From: Forficula auricularia
Taxonomy: Eukaryota > Arthropoda > Insecta > Dermaptera > Forficulidae
Direction: 5' to 3'
Assembly: GCA_024734495.1 (NCBI GenBank)
Contig: JALMQS010000102.1
Location: 12,006,223 to 12,070,222, forward strand
DNA length: 64,000 bases
The position numbers and the translations under genes are program-made. Under the pieces are notes generated by a model. That model was not told the DNA's origin and did no database searches. It saw only the letters and a program-made list of their open reading frames with translations. The number at the start of each line of letters is the position of its first letter. Positions within the stretch are counted from its first letter, which is position 1. Below are positions 1 to 10,870 of this stretch, one piece after another.

Positions 1-360
1 ATTTATCCGAAGTCACTCAATGACCCGCTCTGTGAAATCTTAGCTTGTACATATCTTTTATTTTATTTTTATTTTTTGTTATTTTTTTGTTTTTATTCAT
101 TTTTTTTTATTCCTGTACATATTTTTTATTTTATTTTATTTTGTGTTTTGACTTTTTATTTTGTTCTTATTTGACCTTTGTTTTTATTCATATTTTTGAC
201 TTATATTCATTTTTTTATTTTTTTTATTTTTGTAAATAGTTTTAGTTTTTTATTGTTTTTATCAAAAGGATCTTTTTTTGACATATGTATGGACTACTAA
301 GATAAATGAGAGAGAGAGAGAAATAATTGTAAATATTGCCACCAATCTATAGACCAAATT
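1..360. repeat. T-rich low-complexity DNA
   Basis: Almost pure T/A sequence from about 50 to 250, then a short (GA)n run near 308-322. The open frames here are phenylalanine/tyrosine-rich translations of poly-T and are not believed. No gene signal is seen. Confidence 0.7.
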
Positions 361-395
361 TTGTAAACTTCTTATCTGTTATAAGAGGAGACCCC

Positions 396-715
396 TCCTG
401 CGCGGCCAAATAAATAATATAATAAGGGACTCCCAAAAGATCATTGAGACAGGCGTCCTCCACTATAAATCCGTCCGTAGACATCATCTAAAGGACATAT
501 TACCAGTTGATGACAAGGCCGTGCGTACATTATAGTTCTTAAATATTTTTTGAATTTTTTCGGCCAACCCTGGCATATAGGTGAGAGAGAAAAATGGTCC
601 ATCTCTGAGGAGTACAGATGGGGTAGGAGCAATAAGCTGCTTCTCCTTTCTTCGACGAAAATTTCTAATTACAGAATTAATGACCCGCAATGGATAAGAG
701 TTTTTATTTAATAAT
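396..715 (-). pseudogene. Penelope-like element RT C-terminal fragment
   Basis: On the minus strand a frame reads NSYPLRVINSVI, then FFSLTYMPGLAEKIQKIF, then KNYNVRTALSS. This is the conserved stretch after the reverse-transcriptase core of Penelope-like elements (a small 'NNYP..I' motif followed by 'PYIPGLSEKI..ILK.YNI'). Similarity continues in a shifted frame toward 400 (STDGFIVEDACLNDLLG), so at least one frameshift is present. The catalytic RT motifs are missing. In an intact element this segment precedes the GIY-YIG domain on the same strand. Here the GIY-YIG segment lies immediately next door on the opposite strand, so the element is rearranged and dead. Confidence 0.75.
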
Positions 716-1090
716 AAGGATGTAGTTCAACCCCATGAACAACAAAATGTGATATACTTAATTAAGTGCCGCGATTGCCCTCAACCTACAAGCGTCTATG
801 TGGGTCAAACATCTCGCATTTTTTCTTTGAGGAAAAGAGAACATGAATTGAGTATAATAAATAAAAAAGCTTCGACAGCCCTGAGCTCCCATTATATTGA
901 GACGACGCATGGATTTGGGTTTGATGATGCTGTCGTCTTAATGAGATTAGATAACAATTATAAGCGTCTGTTAGCCGAAAAATGTTTTATTAAGACCTAT
1001 GGGCAAAGGGTTCTTAATTTTCAAACAGATTGTATTGGGCTTAGCAATGCCTACTTGTCAATATTGACAAATACTGATGCCCAAGTATAG
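706..1090 (+). pseudogene. Penelope-like element GIY-YIG endonuclease domain
   Basis: The frame reads IYLIKCRDC, then VYVGQTSR, then LRKREHE, followed by a hydrophobic/charged tail, and stops at 1088-1090. IYLIKC...YVGQT is the GIY-YIG signature with the paired cysteines typical of the Penelope endonuclease linker (CRDC). The conserved arginine/glutamate/histidine (RKREHE) follow at the expected spacing. The reading extends upstream of the first methionine (KDVVQPHEQQN), as expected for a piece of a larger polyprotein. The domain is about 110 residues, near normal size, but has no RT domain upstream on this strand. Confidence 0.8.
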
Positions 1091-1355
1091 TAAACATTGA
1101 GAAAAAAGGAAAGAATTATAAAAAATTTTATATTTTGTCATTTTAAATTGAAATTTGATATTCTTAATGTTGATTAATTATTTGGAGAAATCCTTTTAAT
1201 TGAGAAATGTTTGTGAGGGGTCAGTGATCCTAATTAGAACAATGTCCTCATACTGTTATTATTTGAATGAAATGAAAATTTGCTTTATTTGTACATGAGA
1301 CGTTGCGCATATCTAGTGAGAGCACACCAAGATTTATGTACCATTTTATATTTAA

Positions 1356-1450
1356 CGAGCTGCTCCAGGCGTGCCTTCGGCACGCCCTCTACAGCTCAGC
1401 TCTCCGGGCAGGTGGCCCTGGCGGGCTGCATCTCGGCATGTGATTATTAG
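1356..1450 (-). mobile_element. Helitron-like 3' end fragment (GC-rich, hairpin)
   Basis: Reading the minus strand, this GC-rich block matches 9510-9583: CCGCCAGGGC-type sequence, then the perfect hairpin GCGTGCC-gaa-GGCACGC (1369-1385), then 12 bases ending CTCG before a T. A hairpin about 12 bases from the terminus, with insertion before T, resembles a Helitron 3' end, although the canonical end is CTRR. Only the terminus is present here. Confidence 0.5.
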
Positions 1451-1474
1451 GTCTGTAATATATATTTGTACTAT

Positions 1475-2200
1475 TTTGCCCCCTCTTTCGCCCCCACGCA
1501 CTCATTTTGGATATTGATTTTTACAGCATACATTTTATATAGTCTTAAAAACTAACATTACAAAATTTGATCTATATCGGAGAGAGTATTAATTTTTTGC
1601 CCCCACTCACATTTTGGGAGGTTGAAATTATTTTTTAGATATTTGCAAATAAATAACTCTCAGTTTTCTAGAGAGTAAATGTACAAAAAAGCTAAAAATT
1701 TCTATATTTTGACCCCCCCCCCCCCTTTCGCCCCCATACAGTCAATTTTGATAGTTGATTTTTACAGGAATAGTTTCTTAAAGTAATAAAGAATAACTCT
1801 ATAAAAGTTGATCAAGATCGGAGAGAGTTTTAATTTTTGCCCCCACTCACATTTTGGATAGTTCGGAGTCGAATTTCAAAAAAATCCTGAAATTACTTTT
1901 TAGATATTTGTATTTAGAATTTTATTAAGTAAAAATCAAGTAAATATCTTATCGTTCTTAATTGAAAATGCATAATTAGTGTAAACACATTGCAAAGATA
2001 TTTTGCCCCTTTTGACCCCTTTAGGGGTCGAATTTCAAAAAATCCTGAAATTAGTTTTTAGATATTTTAATTTAGTATTTTTATAAGTAAAAAGCAAGTA
2101 GATATTTTATCGTCCTTAAGAGATATCGCATAATCAGTAAAAACACACTTTGCCCCCTTTGACCACCTTAGGGGTCGAATTTCGAAAAATCCTTTGTTAG
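1475..2200. repeat. Two degenerate tandem repeats, periods ~240 and ~155 bp
   Basis: The block 'cggagagagt...gcccccactcacattttgg' occurs near 1578 and 1818, and 'tttcgccccca' near 1488 and 1725, giving a period of about 240 bp. Then 'gtcgaatttc.aaaaatcctgaaatta' recurs near 1868, 2028 and 2173, a period of about 150-160 bp. A C14 run sits near 1712-1725. No coding signal. Confidence 0.6.
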
Positions 2201-2289
2201 TGAGCCCCTAGATGTAATATCCTCTCCAAATTTTATGTTTCTATGTCCAGTGGTTATGGCTGTTTTGATGATGAGTGAGTGCTGCCTAA

Positions 2290-3070
2290 TTTCTAGGCGC
2301 GCAGATAGGAACCTTCCGGACATTTCCTTTGATTCGAGCTCATTGGAATTCCGTAATAAAATATCAATGTTAGGTGTCACCTTAGGTTCTGACCTCTCTT
2401 GGAATGACCATATTATCTCAGTAGCAAAAGCTGCAGCATGTAAGCTTGGCTTTCTTTTCCGAACCAAACGATTTTTCACCCCCACTCAACTCCTTATATT
2501 ATACAAGGCTCAAATTCGCCCCTGTCTTGAATATTGCTCGCATTTGTGGAGAGGAGCCTCCAAGTATTCTCTTAATACCTTAGATGCAATTCAGAGGCGA
2601 GCTATAAGACTGATAGGCGATCCTACATTAACTGACACTCTCGACTCCCTAGCCCATCGTAGATCTGTCTCCGCCCTATCCCTTTTTTATAGATATTACC
2701 ATGGCTTTTGTTCTGACGAAATAAAATCGATAATCCCACCAAAGGCCTCATTTGCCCGAAATACACGATTTTCTAAAATTCAACACCCCTACGCGCTTAA
2801 ACTAGATACTAATCGAACAAACGCATTCGCCAATTCATTTATCCCTATGACATCTAGAGACTGGAATTCTCTTCCCCCGACCGTCTTTCCAGCTACTTAT
2901 AACCTTCAAACTTTCAAGACCAGCATCCACAGATACCTTCGACTTCTACCCAATCCCTAAATCTCCCCTTATCTTCACGTTACAAGGGTCCACCACGGAC
3001 TTCAGAGGTTGTACCTTCTTGGTGCAACTTCTTCTTGTATCAATATCATTATAAAAAAAAAAAAAAAGAA
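2290..3070 (+). pseudogene. CR1/Jockey-group LINE, RT C-terminus and 3' end (copy 1)
   Basis: A 5'-truncated non-LTR retrotransposon. The open frame to 2960 carries the RT thumb region (LGVTLGSDLSWNDHI, then RPCLEYCSHLWRGAS, then AIQRRAIRLIGD) and a C-terminal tail with NSFIPMTSRDWNSLP. The YADD catalytic block is absent, so truncation lies in the RT core. The first ~20 codons of the longest frame (2235-2290) are unlike RT and are probably flank. After the stop comes a ~100-bp 3' UTR ending 'gtatcaatatcattat' plus poly-A at 3053-3067. The same 3' end recurs at 49011-49084, on the minus strand at 47005-47140, and as the tail of the SINE at 55862. The exact clade (Daphne/CR1 versus Jockey) is not settled. 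Confidence 0.8.
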
Positions 3071-4310
3071 TTTTATATTTATAGATATAATTTTGTATAT
3101 TATGATAAAATCCATAACAACTCTGCCTGCGTACAATTTATTTATAAAATTAATTGTGTCGCTAATACTGTAAGAAATAATTTTATAATTAACAACTTTG
3201 GATTTTTGTAAAAAAATTTTATTGTATTTTTACATGTGTGCTCTATCGCTTTTTTCAGCTCTTAGGAACTGATGATGGCATTATTCTTCGGTACTGAGCT
3301 TAAAAAATTATTTTCAATTTGTTATAACTTTTTAATTACAAAAAAAAAAAAAAAAAATAGTTTTGTTATAAAACAATAATATTTCGGTTTATGACAAAAA
3401 ATTTTTTGTTCAAAAACCCAATTGATTCACCAGGAATTAATGTTATTATTCCAGCAGAAGACACACTCTTTTATTGTCTCCTTCAATTTATAAAAATTCT
3501 GCTACTCTCGGCAAAAAACTTTCAATTTAAAATATCAAATAATGATATTTTTATAAGTGAAAATAAAAAGGCCAGATGAATCTAATAACTAGTTAGTACA
3601 AAAGAAAAATAGTACATACTTGCCTAGAGATGCTTCATTGATCACACCAGCAAAACAGCAACAGAACCAATTGTGAAATGGTATCGCTCGCAATGCATCA
3701 ATTTCCGATAAATATCTAGTAAAATAAAAATAATGTATTGATTATCTTAAAAAAACTTATATAACAATTAAAAACTTAAAGAAATAAAGTTTTCTAATGT
3801 TTCTATTTAATTAATAAATTTCTACCGGCTAAAACTTGGCTCCCTCACTAACCCTACTAACACTTTACTGATGTGCTATCTAAATGGGCTTTGTTCCCGG
3901 TGACAATAAATAAATTAAAAAAAAAAAAAATTTTATTAATAAAACTTACTTATATAAAATTTCATCTTCCTTTGATAGTAGTGTATTAGTATATTCAATT
4001 AATTTTGGTATATCTTTATAAAATTTTTCTACAAATTGAAAAAATCCTTTAGAAAGCCAATATATATCAACTTCTTCATCAAATACATTTGCTAAAGAAT
4101 TTGAAATTGAGCAGAGACATTTATATTTTGGATTTTCAATCTGAAAAGGTATTTACAAATTAAATATAACGTATCATTTAGTAAAAAACTACACTTAAAT
4201 TTTTCAAATATTAAAATAAAAGGAATACTTATATAAATAAATATATAGATATTTTTTAGGTAAATAATATGTTTAGTAGTTATGTTTAAGCTTTTATACA
4301 GTTTAAGAGC
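3071..4310. other. Non-coding, AT-rich; one dispersed-repeat patch
   Basis: No gene recognised. A patch at about 3440-3490 is the reverse complement of 7927-7975, and 'ctgctactctcggcaaaa' at 3498-3515 recurs near 19543, so this holds a fragment of a dispersed family. Poly-A runs occur near 3340 and 3920. Confidence 0.5.
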
Positions 4311-4870
4311 GCCTTGATTGTACAGAAGTTACTGAACTAATTTTCTTCTTTATTTAACAATATAAAATTGAACTAATGGTTATAATAATTAATTTTTAAA
4401 TTTTAATTACCTATGATATTTATGATGGTGTAAATAAAAAAACTAATCCCAATTTTTCTTTTAATGTCACGATATTTCGGTTTCTATTTCTGAAGCCTTT
4501 TGTTGTTATTTATATTGAGGATTTCAGTATCAAATTGAGATGAGAAGTATCCAGCCAGTGACTGAAATTTTTTATTAAATAAGGCTCCTTGAATTGTACA
4601 CAAGTAAATGAACTAACTTGCTTCCTTATTTAAGACATTGGTTTGTATATATTTAAAAATATAAAATTGAACTATTTTAAATTTTAATTACCTATGATAT
4701 TTATGATGGTGTAAATAAAAAACTAATCCCAATTTTCTTTTAAGCGTACGACATTTTGATTCCTATTTCTGAAGCCGTTTGTTGTTATTCACAGTGAGGA
4801 TTTCAGTATCAAATTTTGATGAGAGGTATCCAGCCAGTGACTGAAATTTTCTATTAAATACACGACGTTT
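4311..4870. repeat. Direct tandem repeat, two ~273-bp units
   Basis: Unit 1 starts near 4311 (cgccttgattgtacagaagt) and unit 2 near 4583 (ctccttgaattgtacacaag). Each contains 'ttacctatgatatttatgatggtgt' and ends 'ccagccagtgactgaaat'. A third unit begins and fades after about 4860. Units differ by scattered substitutions, indicating an old duplication. Confidence 0.75.
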
Positions 4871-5625
4871 CGGGTCCTATTTCTCTATTTATTAACAAAT
4901 GTTAATCGATGGAAAACCCCATATTATTCCATAACGAAATGCCTCAATTAGTCATTTATCTCTGTGTTTTGGTATGATTACATCTATACATACTTTATTA
5001 AATACGCCTTCAGAAATAGTGTCGAAAAGTCGTGTATTAGATAAATATTTCAATTAATTTTCTCTTTACATTATGAGTGATCTAAACCTAAAAAAACTTA
5101 AAAATAATCAACCTGACTTATCTAAGTTACAATATATAAACAGCGTTGTTAATTGACTAGATACATTTTTAGCATTTCGTTTAAAAAGTAAGACGCCCCC
5201 CCCCCCTATAGTATCGCTACAATGTCTGTCAGTATGTCAGAGCATTGTAGCTCGTAAACCAAATAAGATGCATAAATTACAAGATAAAGATATTTTTAAG
5301 ATGAATTATGCTTAATTTTATTCACATTAAAATGATGGTGTGAGAGAGCTCTCTAAATTGACTATTTTTATACCTGTTCGCGTTTGGAAATAGCTTGACT
5401 TAAAATTAAGAAAAAAATCGTCAAATTCTCTTGATTTCTCCTTACCGAAGATAAATAAGAACGAATTTCCAGAATACAACAAGGTTGAAAAGTAGGGGTG
5501 ATATTGCATCTCCTTGTCTTAGTCCTGTTTTGATGCTAAATAGCTCCGAATACGTATCTTCTAACTTAATATACGCACTAATTCACACACACACACACAT
5601 CGTTCAGGCAAAATATAGAATACTG
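4871..5625. other. Non-coding; (CA)n microsatellite
   Basis: No gene recognised. A C8 run lies near 5196 and a (CA)n run at 5584-5599. Short frames here have no recognisable motif. Confidence 0.4.
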
Positions 5626-5629
5626 CAGT

Positions 5630-6585
5630 AATAAGGGCTCTGGGGTAGGGTAGCTCGGATAATGTCGAACATTGGAGGCCCTAGACAAAATAGTAGAATT
5701 CTGATGGCCAACGTTGTTGCATCGGTTACGCTGTACGGTGCCCCCATTTGGGCTGATGCACTGCAGATCAAAGCAGTGGCCCGGAAAATTAACCGCGTAC
5801 CGCTCATCACCACAGATGGGCACAGACCTGCACTGCACTGTCCTCAAAGTGACGAATGGTGACTATAATGGCACCAATGTCCCACTCTACAAAGAACGAC
5901 AGGAATGGAACCTGAAATGAGATTAAGAATAATCATAGCTACTCAAAAAAGAAGATGGACAAGAAATATACCACAAATCGATACGCCAGAAGTCACGGAA
6001 AAGTCGACTTCTATTTGAGCACAGTTCCTATGTGGCCATGGTTGATTCCGGGCATACCTATACAGGTTCAGCCACCTCATCGGAATGTGCGACCTGCGCT
6101 GCGGCGGAGGAGGACGTGTCTGAGCGCGCGTTTTTCCCACCGCCCCAGGGTTACCGGAAGACCGAGGAGACCCTTGAGCGGGCTCTGGGAGAACACCCGA
6201 GTCGGGACAACATAGTCGGCCTCATGTTTGAGTCTGAAGAAAAATGGGTGGCGGTGGGTATAGCAGCGACCAACGTAATGAGAGAACTTAATCATGTCGA
6301 AAGACAGAGACCAGAGTGAGAGGAACCTTGACAACCACAATTTCGTAGCAAACGTAACCAGAAAGCTAAAGCAGCAGAGTGAAGGAATAAGTTAACCCAT
6401 CCCCAGAAGGAGGAGCCTCGAGCTACATCCCCTCCCACGAAGAAATACCTGACGGTGGTCCCATGGGAGGAAAGAGGGTGAAGAAAAACGGGAGGTAGTT
6501 TTAGTGGGTAGGAATCCCACACGCTGCTGGGTACAGGGCCAGCAGTGTCTTTCTTTGAAGATTTCCACCTACACCTCGAAAAAAA
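5630..6585 (+). pseudogene. R1-clade LINE, RT C-terminus and 3' UTR
   Basis: Two frames in series resemble the C-terminal end of R1-type non-LTR elements. The first (5662-5862) reads VVASVTLYGAPIWADAL, the conserved post-palm segment. The second (6032-6319) carries a degenerate cysteine cluster (ECATCAAAEED), then a helical tail (NIVGLMFESEEKWVAVG...VMRELN). The segment between them is deleted or frameshifted, and the usual CCHC histidines are poorly preserved. The block is GC-richer than its surroundings, consistent with a more recent insertion. Downstream to about 6580 is a G-rich 3' UTR ending at an (AT)n tract. Confidence 0.75.
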
Positions 6586-7420
6586 TATATATATATATAT
6601 ATATATATCATGTTGGAGTACATGTAGGCATATATAGCCACATTCGATCGTCAAAGATAGGCAATTTTTACCAACTTGGCGGAAAAATAAATTATGCACA
6701 GGTGGTCACAAAAAACCACTCTTCAAATTTTTGCGAGTTCAAGCCCCCTTAATAGTTGCCAATTGGCTAAAAAATATGATAGGCAAAGTTTCATCTTAAT
6801 TGAACAACGGTAGCCCGTGCTGCAATGAGGTTGAAGTTTTTGATTCATTCATAAAATGAAAACCACTCATCCTAGAAACTTGATTCTTGTCTCATTTTCT
6901 AGGAAATTTTGTTGGCTTGAAGTTTTACTTGAGCTACTTTTTTGTTAAAACTTTTAGATTTGAAGATATCCACCATTTTCCAAGACAGGACATGACCCGA
7001 ATCCTCAAAGGCGACTTTTTAAACAAATGGCTAAAAAACATAGCAACATTCAATTATGGCTAAACACCTAAAAGAACCCTTAAAGTTCAATTTTCTGTAG
7101 GACGCATCTTTTTCGAATTATACGCAAAAATCTGAAAAAGAACCAAAATTTTCGTGGTTTTTATGCCCTCAAAAATTTAGCAGCAGCCAGAAACCGTCGC
7201 AAACTCATATAACTCTTGTTTGGGATGCCTAAAGTCGATTAAAATTATTTCCAGCTTGTGCATATTTATTTGCCATCAGAAGTCTAATTTGCCCGGGCTA
7301 ATTATAATATTAAAAGTTTATTCTTTACTTTTATTTTTTTTCCTTGTCCTGAGGGGAGGGCTTTAGCCCCCTTAGCCCCCCCCCCCCCCGTGGTTGTGAC
7401 ACTGCTCTCGAGTTTTGCAA
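6586..7420. repeat. Diverged dispersed repeat, no gene
   Basis: Contains phrases shared with 31040-31900 and 61080-61770, for example 'gaaaaccactcatcctaraaa' and 'tccaagacaggacatgacccg'-like text around 6860-7000. The three loci therefore carry members of one unclassified family. A C11 run ends near 7390. Confidence 0.5.
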
Positions 7421-7935
7421 ACAGGCTCTGGCATTTATTAGCTTTTGAGGGAATCCAAACTCGTTCATAATATTCCATAGGCTCTTCCTATGAACCCTTT
7501 CATATGCCTGATTAAATCAATGAAAAGGTGGAAAGTTTCAAGTTCGAATTCCCACCGTTTTTCCATTATTTTTCTTATGCTAAATATGTACTTGTTCAGT
7601 TGTAGATTTTCCTTTAAGAAGCATTGATAATCCCCGAGGCATTCTTCAGCAAACGGAGTCAGTCGTTTTAGTAAGTTATAAGGTTATAACTTATAACTTA
7701 ATATCTTATAAGATGTTAGTAAGATCTGAAGTTTTCACATATTTTCATTTCCTTTTTGTGTATAGAAACAATAATAGCATCATACCATTCTGCCGAAATT
7801 TTTTCTTTCTCCCTACTATTAATACTAATAAATGTATCACCTTGCACAGCTCTTTACCCCCACTCTTCAATAATTCTGCCGCTACTTTGTCCTTTCCGGA
7901 TGATTTTCCCTTTTTTAGTTTTTTAATTGCTTAAA

Positions 7936-8265
7936 GGAGACAATAAAAGAGTGTGTCTTCTGATGGAATAATATAATAAATTTTTTTAAATAAAAGGAAA
8001 GTAAAAATATTTTTGAAAAAATTATTATTTACTATGAGTTATTCACTACATCATTGGTTTCAGAGGTAGTTTATATTTTTACTTTTCTTTTATTTTAAAT
8101 GTGTTTCAACTAGCACCGATACCAGACTCTCTTAAAATTATAAATTTTTTAATTTATTTATAACGACTATAGTTTCGAGGGCTTTGTCCTCTTCATCAGT
8201 CTATTACAATCGATTCACAGGAATTGATTGTACTGTACTGTATTACTCGGCTCGTCAAAATTAAG
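7936..8265 (-). mobile_element. Hammerhead-bearing insert within LINE
   Basis: This segment splits an otherwise collinear RT sequence. Its end at 7927-7975 is repeated in inverse orientation at 3440-3490, so it is a dispersed repeat and not LINE sequence. It contains the hammerhead-like motif at 8165-8200. Clear target duplications were not found. It may be a small non-autonomous Penelope or retrozyme-like element. Confidence 0.45.
8152..8206 (-). ncRNA. Hammerhead ribozyme-like motif A
   Basis: Minus strand: CTGATGA, then stem II GAGGAC-aaa-GCCCTC (5 of 6 pairs), then GAAA, then the self-complementary ACTATAGT (stem III) and C. This is the layout of minimal type I hammerheads known from Penelope-like elements. 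Stem I pairing is imperfect (first pair A/G), so activity is doubtful. Confidence 0.55.
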
Positions 8266-8766
8266 TAAATCATTAAAATACTCTGTCCAACAGCACACCA
8301 CAACAAATCTATCCATTATTTCTTCACCATTCCTATTTAAAACAGTCCTGTTTCTTGGTTTCAATCTGTTCTTCTCTTGTCTTATTTTCGCATAGAAGTT
8401 TCTTATCCTTCCTTGGTCGTATGATTTTGCTAGATTTTCTATCTTCTTTTAGTAAAATTTATCTTTGTTTATTTAATCAAAACAAGACTTTTCTTTCTCT
8501 TAGTCGGCTTGCATAGTATATTCAGGGCATCAGTTTTTAAACTATTTTTTATTTTTATTTAGCCCTGTCTGACCCATATCTCCGGCTTCTAAATCGTTAT
8601 TTCCAAAGATTTAAAATCTGTTCTTCACATCTACTTTGTATTCTAAGTTTAGTTTTTTCAATCTGCCCTAAATTTCTCAATCTCCTGATATTTTGGGGCT
8701 TTTCTGATACTGATGCTATTTATTACTCTCGCAACGACTAATATATATATATATACTATATATAAT

Positions 8767-9583
8767 ATAAGAACCTAGATTAATTTGTAACAACGCTCAG
8801 AGAATGCTGCCGAAAGGGAGCGCTGATGCCGTCGGTATATTTGCGGCAAATTTGAAATATAATTGTAATTGTAATTTGAAATGAAAGACTCCAATTGATT
8901 TTAAATTAAGAAACATTAAATATATTGATAATTATTCCTCCCCCCCCCCCCCCCTCACCACTCAAAAATTAAATATTCAATTCGCTTTTCTTTGCGTACA
9001 GAAAAAGAAATTAATCACATCTTATTTGATTTTATATTTTATATATTATTTGTTTATTTTTTAAAAATTTGCCACTTTTTTATAATTTTTTAAAAATCTA
9101 AATTTTGATGTTCTTATTTTTTGATTTTTACAAAATTGAACGACTTAAGACACGAATGCCCGAGTTTCTCATGGCAATACTGGAATAGCCTGTCATACAA
9201 ACAATACCTGATCTCTTTTAAATATATGGAGCCTTATTTCGATCCCAAATTTTAAAAAAATGATATAATATAATTCTCCTCCTCACACGATCCCACTTAT
9301 TTAAATAAATCTATCTCCACACAAAAAATATCACAATGCTGTAGATTATAGAAAAAAAAATACTTCCAGATTCATATCTAGAGCCTCATTTCTGTAGCTG
9401 TGTCAGGACGAAAATGAGGCGAAACTTTTAAGAGACTATGTATTTTCCGGAGTTTACAGGTATACATTTGGAGTGTGGTGTTTTAAGAGGAATAACATTT
9501 TTGGACCGAGACGCCGCCCGCCAGGGCACCAGCCCGGAGGGCCGAGCTTCGAGGGCGTGCCGAAGGCACGCACGAAAAGCTCG
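8767..9583 (+). mobile_element. Helitron-like element, hairpin 3' end (copy 1)
   Basis: Shares nearly its whole length with 32595-33345: 'agattaatttgtaacaac' at the start, 'gcggcactcaaaaa'-type middle sequence with a C-run, then 'gctgtgtcaggacgaaaatg' and 'ggaccgagacgc'. The 3' end is GC-rich and finishes with the perfect hairpin GCGTGCC-gaa-GGCACGC (9555-9571), 12 bases, CTCG, then host T. This resembles a non-autonomous Helitron end. No Rep/helicase coding is present. Classification is an inference. Confidence 0.5.
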
Positions 9584-9887
9584 TATGGTGATATGGTCAT
9601 TATCTATTTCCGCTCCCCTATAACTTCTGACACTTTTGTCAATTTTATCAATCTACAGAGACTAAAATTTTTGTATCTGAACATGTATATTGTAGCTAGA
9701 TATTTTACAAAAAACTGTTCTCATATCTAGATATTTTGGAAAAATTTGAATTTGTATCTGTATCTAAATACATTTTCCCATGAGCATCTTTATCTATGTG
9801 ATTTTAAAAATGTATCTTTAACAACAATGTGTATAATATTTAGGGAAAGAAGTGTTGGTTTATAGTGAAACATATTAAACACAGGAG

Positions 9888-10037
9888 TTTTTTTGACGGG
9901 TTATAGTGGTGTTTCACAAAGAGGAGATTTTTCAGTTTATTTTGTTTAATGTTGGCTAAATGGAGTCTTAGGCGGGAGATTTCTTCATTGGTTTCTTGAT
10001 GAATAGTGTCGAAACACCACTATAACCCGTCAAAAAA
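9888..10037. mobile_element. 150-bp element with 27-bp terminal inverted repeats
   Basis: The left end (9888-9914) and right end (10011-10037) are inverted copies: TTTGACGGGTTATAGTGG against CCACTATAACCCGTCAAA, extended by GTGTTTC/GAAACAC. The interior has 'ttgatgaatagtgtcgaaac', a weak echo of a hammerhead core with one extra base. No coding. Confidence 0.7.
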
Positions 10038-10439
10038 CAATGTGTATCTATATATATAAATTTGGATGTTTGTTTGTCTGTCTTTTTGAAGTTAATGGAC
10101 TCCGACACCATTTGTCTGATTGAGATGAAATTTTATAACACATTATTTTCTCACTTTCGCGGAGCTCACTGATTTAGTATCATCAATTTAAAATCAATTT
10201 AATTTTTCAATTTTATTCACAACAATAAATAAATATGAATGAATAGATTTTTGTTATAATAAGAATAGAGAGAGAACAAAAGAAGCGTTCTTTTAGACCT
10301 TTTTCAAACCTATTCATTCAGAAAAGGGTAGATGGGTTGTAAAATTATCAATAATTCCCTTGAAAAATAAACTTTTAATAATAAAATGTTCTTTATTTTT
10401 TTCTTTTCTTTTTAGGCGCTTATACTGGTATAAAATAGC
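10038..10439. other. Non-coding repeat-like sequence
   Basis: Starts with 'atatatataaatttggatgt' and (TGTT)n-like text, then 'ctgattgagatgaaat', a style common at the ends of insect repeats. No second copy is identified in the window and no gene is seen. Confidence 0.35.
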
Positions 10440-10870
10440 TATGTGCTGGGTGAATCATTGGACTTTCACTTATCCCTCTATTTTGATTAGAATTCAAGAT
10501 TCAAACTTAATTTTTTTATAAATTAAATATAATAATAGAGGTACATATTATTGAATAAAAATCATCTGGAAAGTGAATCATTTACTCGACTTTTGCTTAT
10601 CTCTTTCCTTTAATTTAGAATTTAGGATTTTAGCTTAAATCATTTTATAAATTAATTATATTATATTGCTAAATAAATACCAACATTGGGGGGATCACTC
10701 ATCTTTCTTATTCCTCTTCATAAATTTAGAAACAAAATTTTAGCCTAAATAACTTTATAAATTACTTATATTATATTTAAGAATAAATAAACTGTGGATC
10801 ACAGTCGACTTTCACTTAACCCTTTCTTTTGATTCAAAATTCACTATTTTAATTTAAATAATTTTAATCA
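10440..10870. repeat. Degenerate tandem array, ~115-bp unit, about 4 units
   Basis: Each unit runs 'gtgaatca...actttcacttatccct...aatttagaattcaagatt...ttttataaattaa.tatattat'. Starts lie near 10449, 10572, 10690 and 10795. Units are strongly diverged. The array abuts the left arm of the large palindrome. Confidence 0.65.

Larger units (their letters stand above)
7425..8740 (-). pseudogene. Non-LTR retrotransposon RT pseudogene, interrupted
   Basis: On the minus strand the segment 8740-8280 gives a pre-RT region (NLAKSYDQGRIRNFYAK, then RTVLNRNGEEIMDR, then WTEYFNDLLNFDE). After an interruption (about 8265-7936), RT resumes with IKKLKKGKSSGKDKVAAELL, KSGGKELCKVIH, AEWYDAIIVSIHKKEM, LKRLTPFAEECLGDYQC and ETFHLFIDL. 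These match RT motifs 0-2 and the start of the palm of RTE/Jockey-type LINEs. Several frameshifts and stops are present, the glycine in CGF-KGR is damaged, and the YADD block is not reached. The interruption carries a hammerhead-like core. Confidence 0.75.

Noticed and set aside
45..239. 64-codon hydrophobic frame
   Set aside because: Translation of a T-rich low-complexity tract.
9888..10037. Hammerhead core inside the 150-bp inverted-repeat element
   Set aside because: The first box reads CTTGATGA with an extra base and stem II is poorly formed, so I did not count it among the hammerhead-like motifs.
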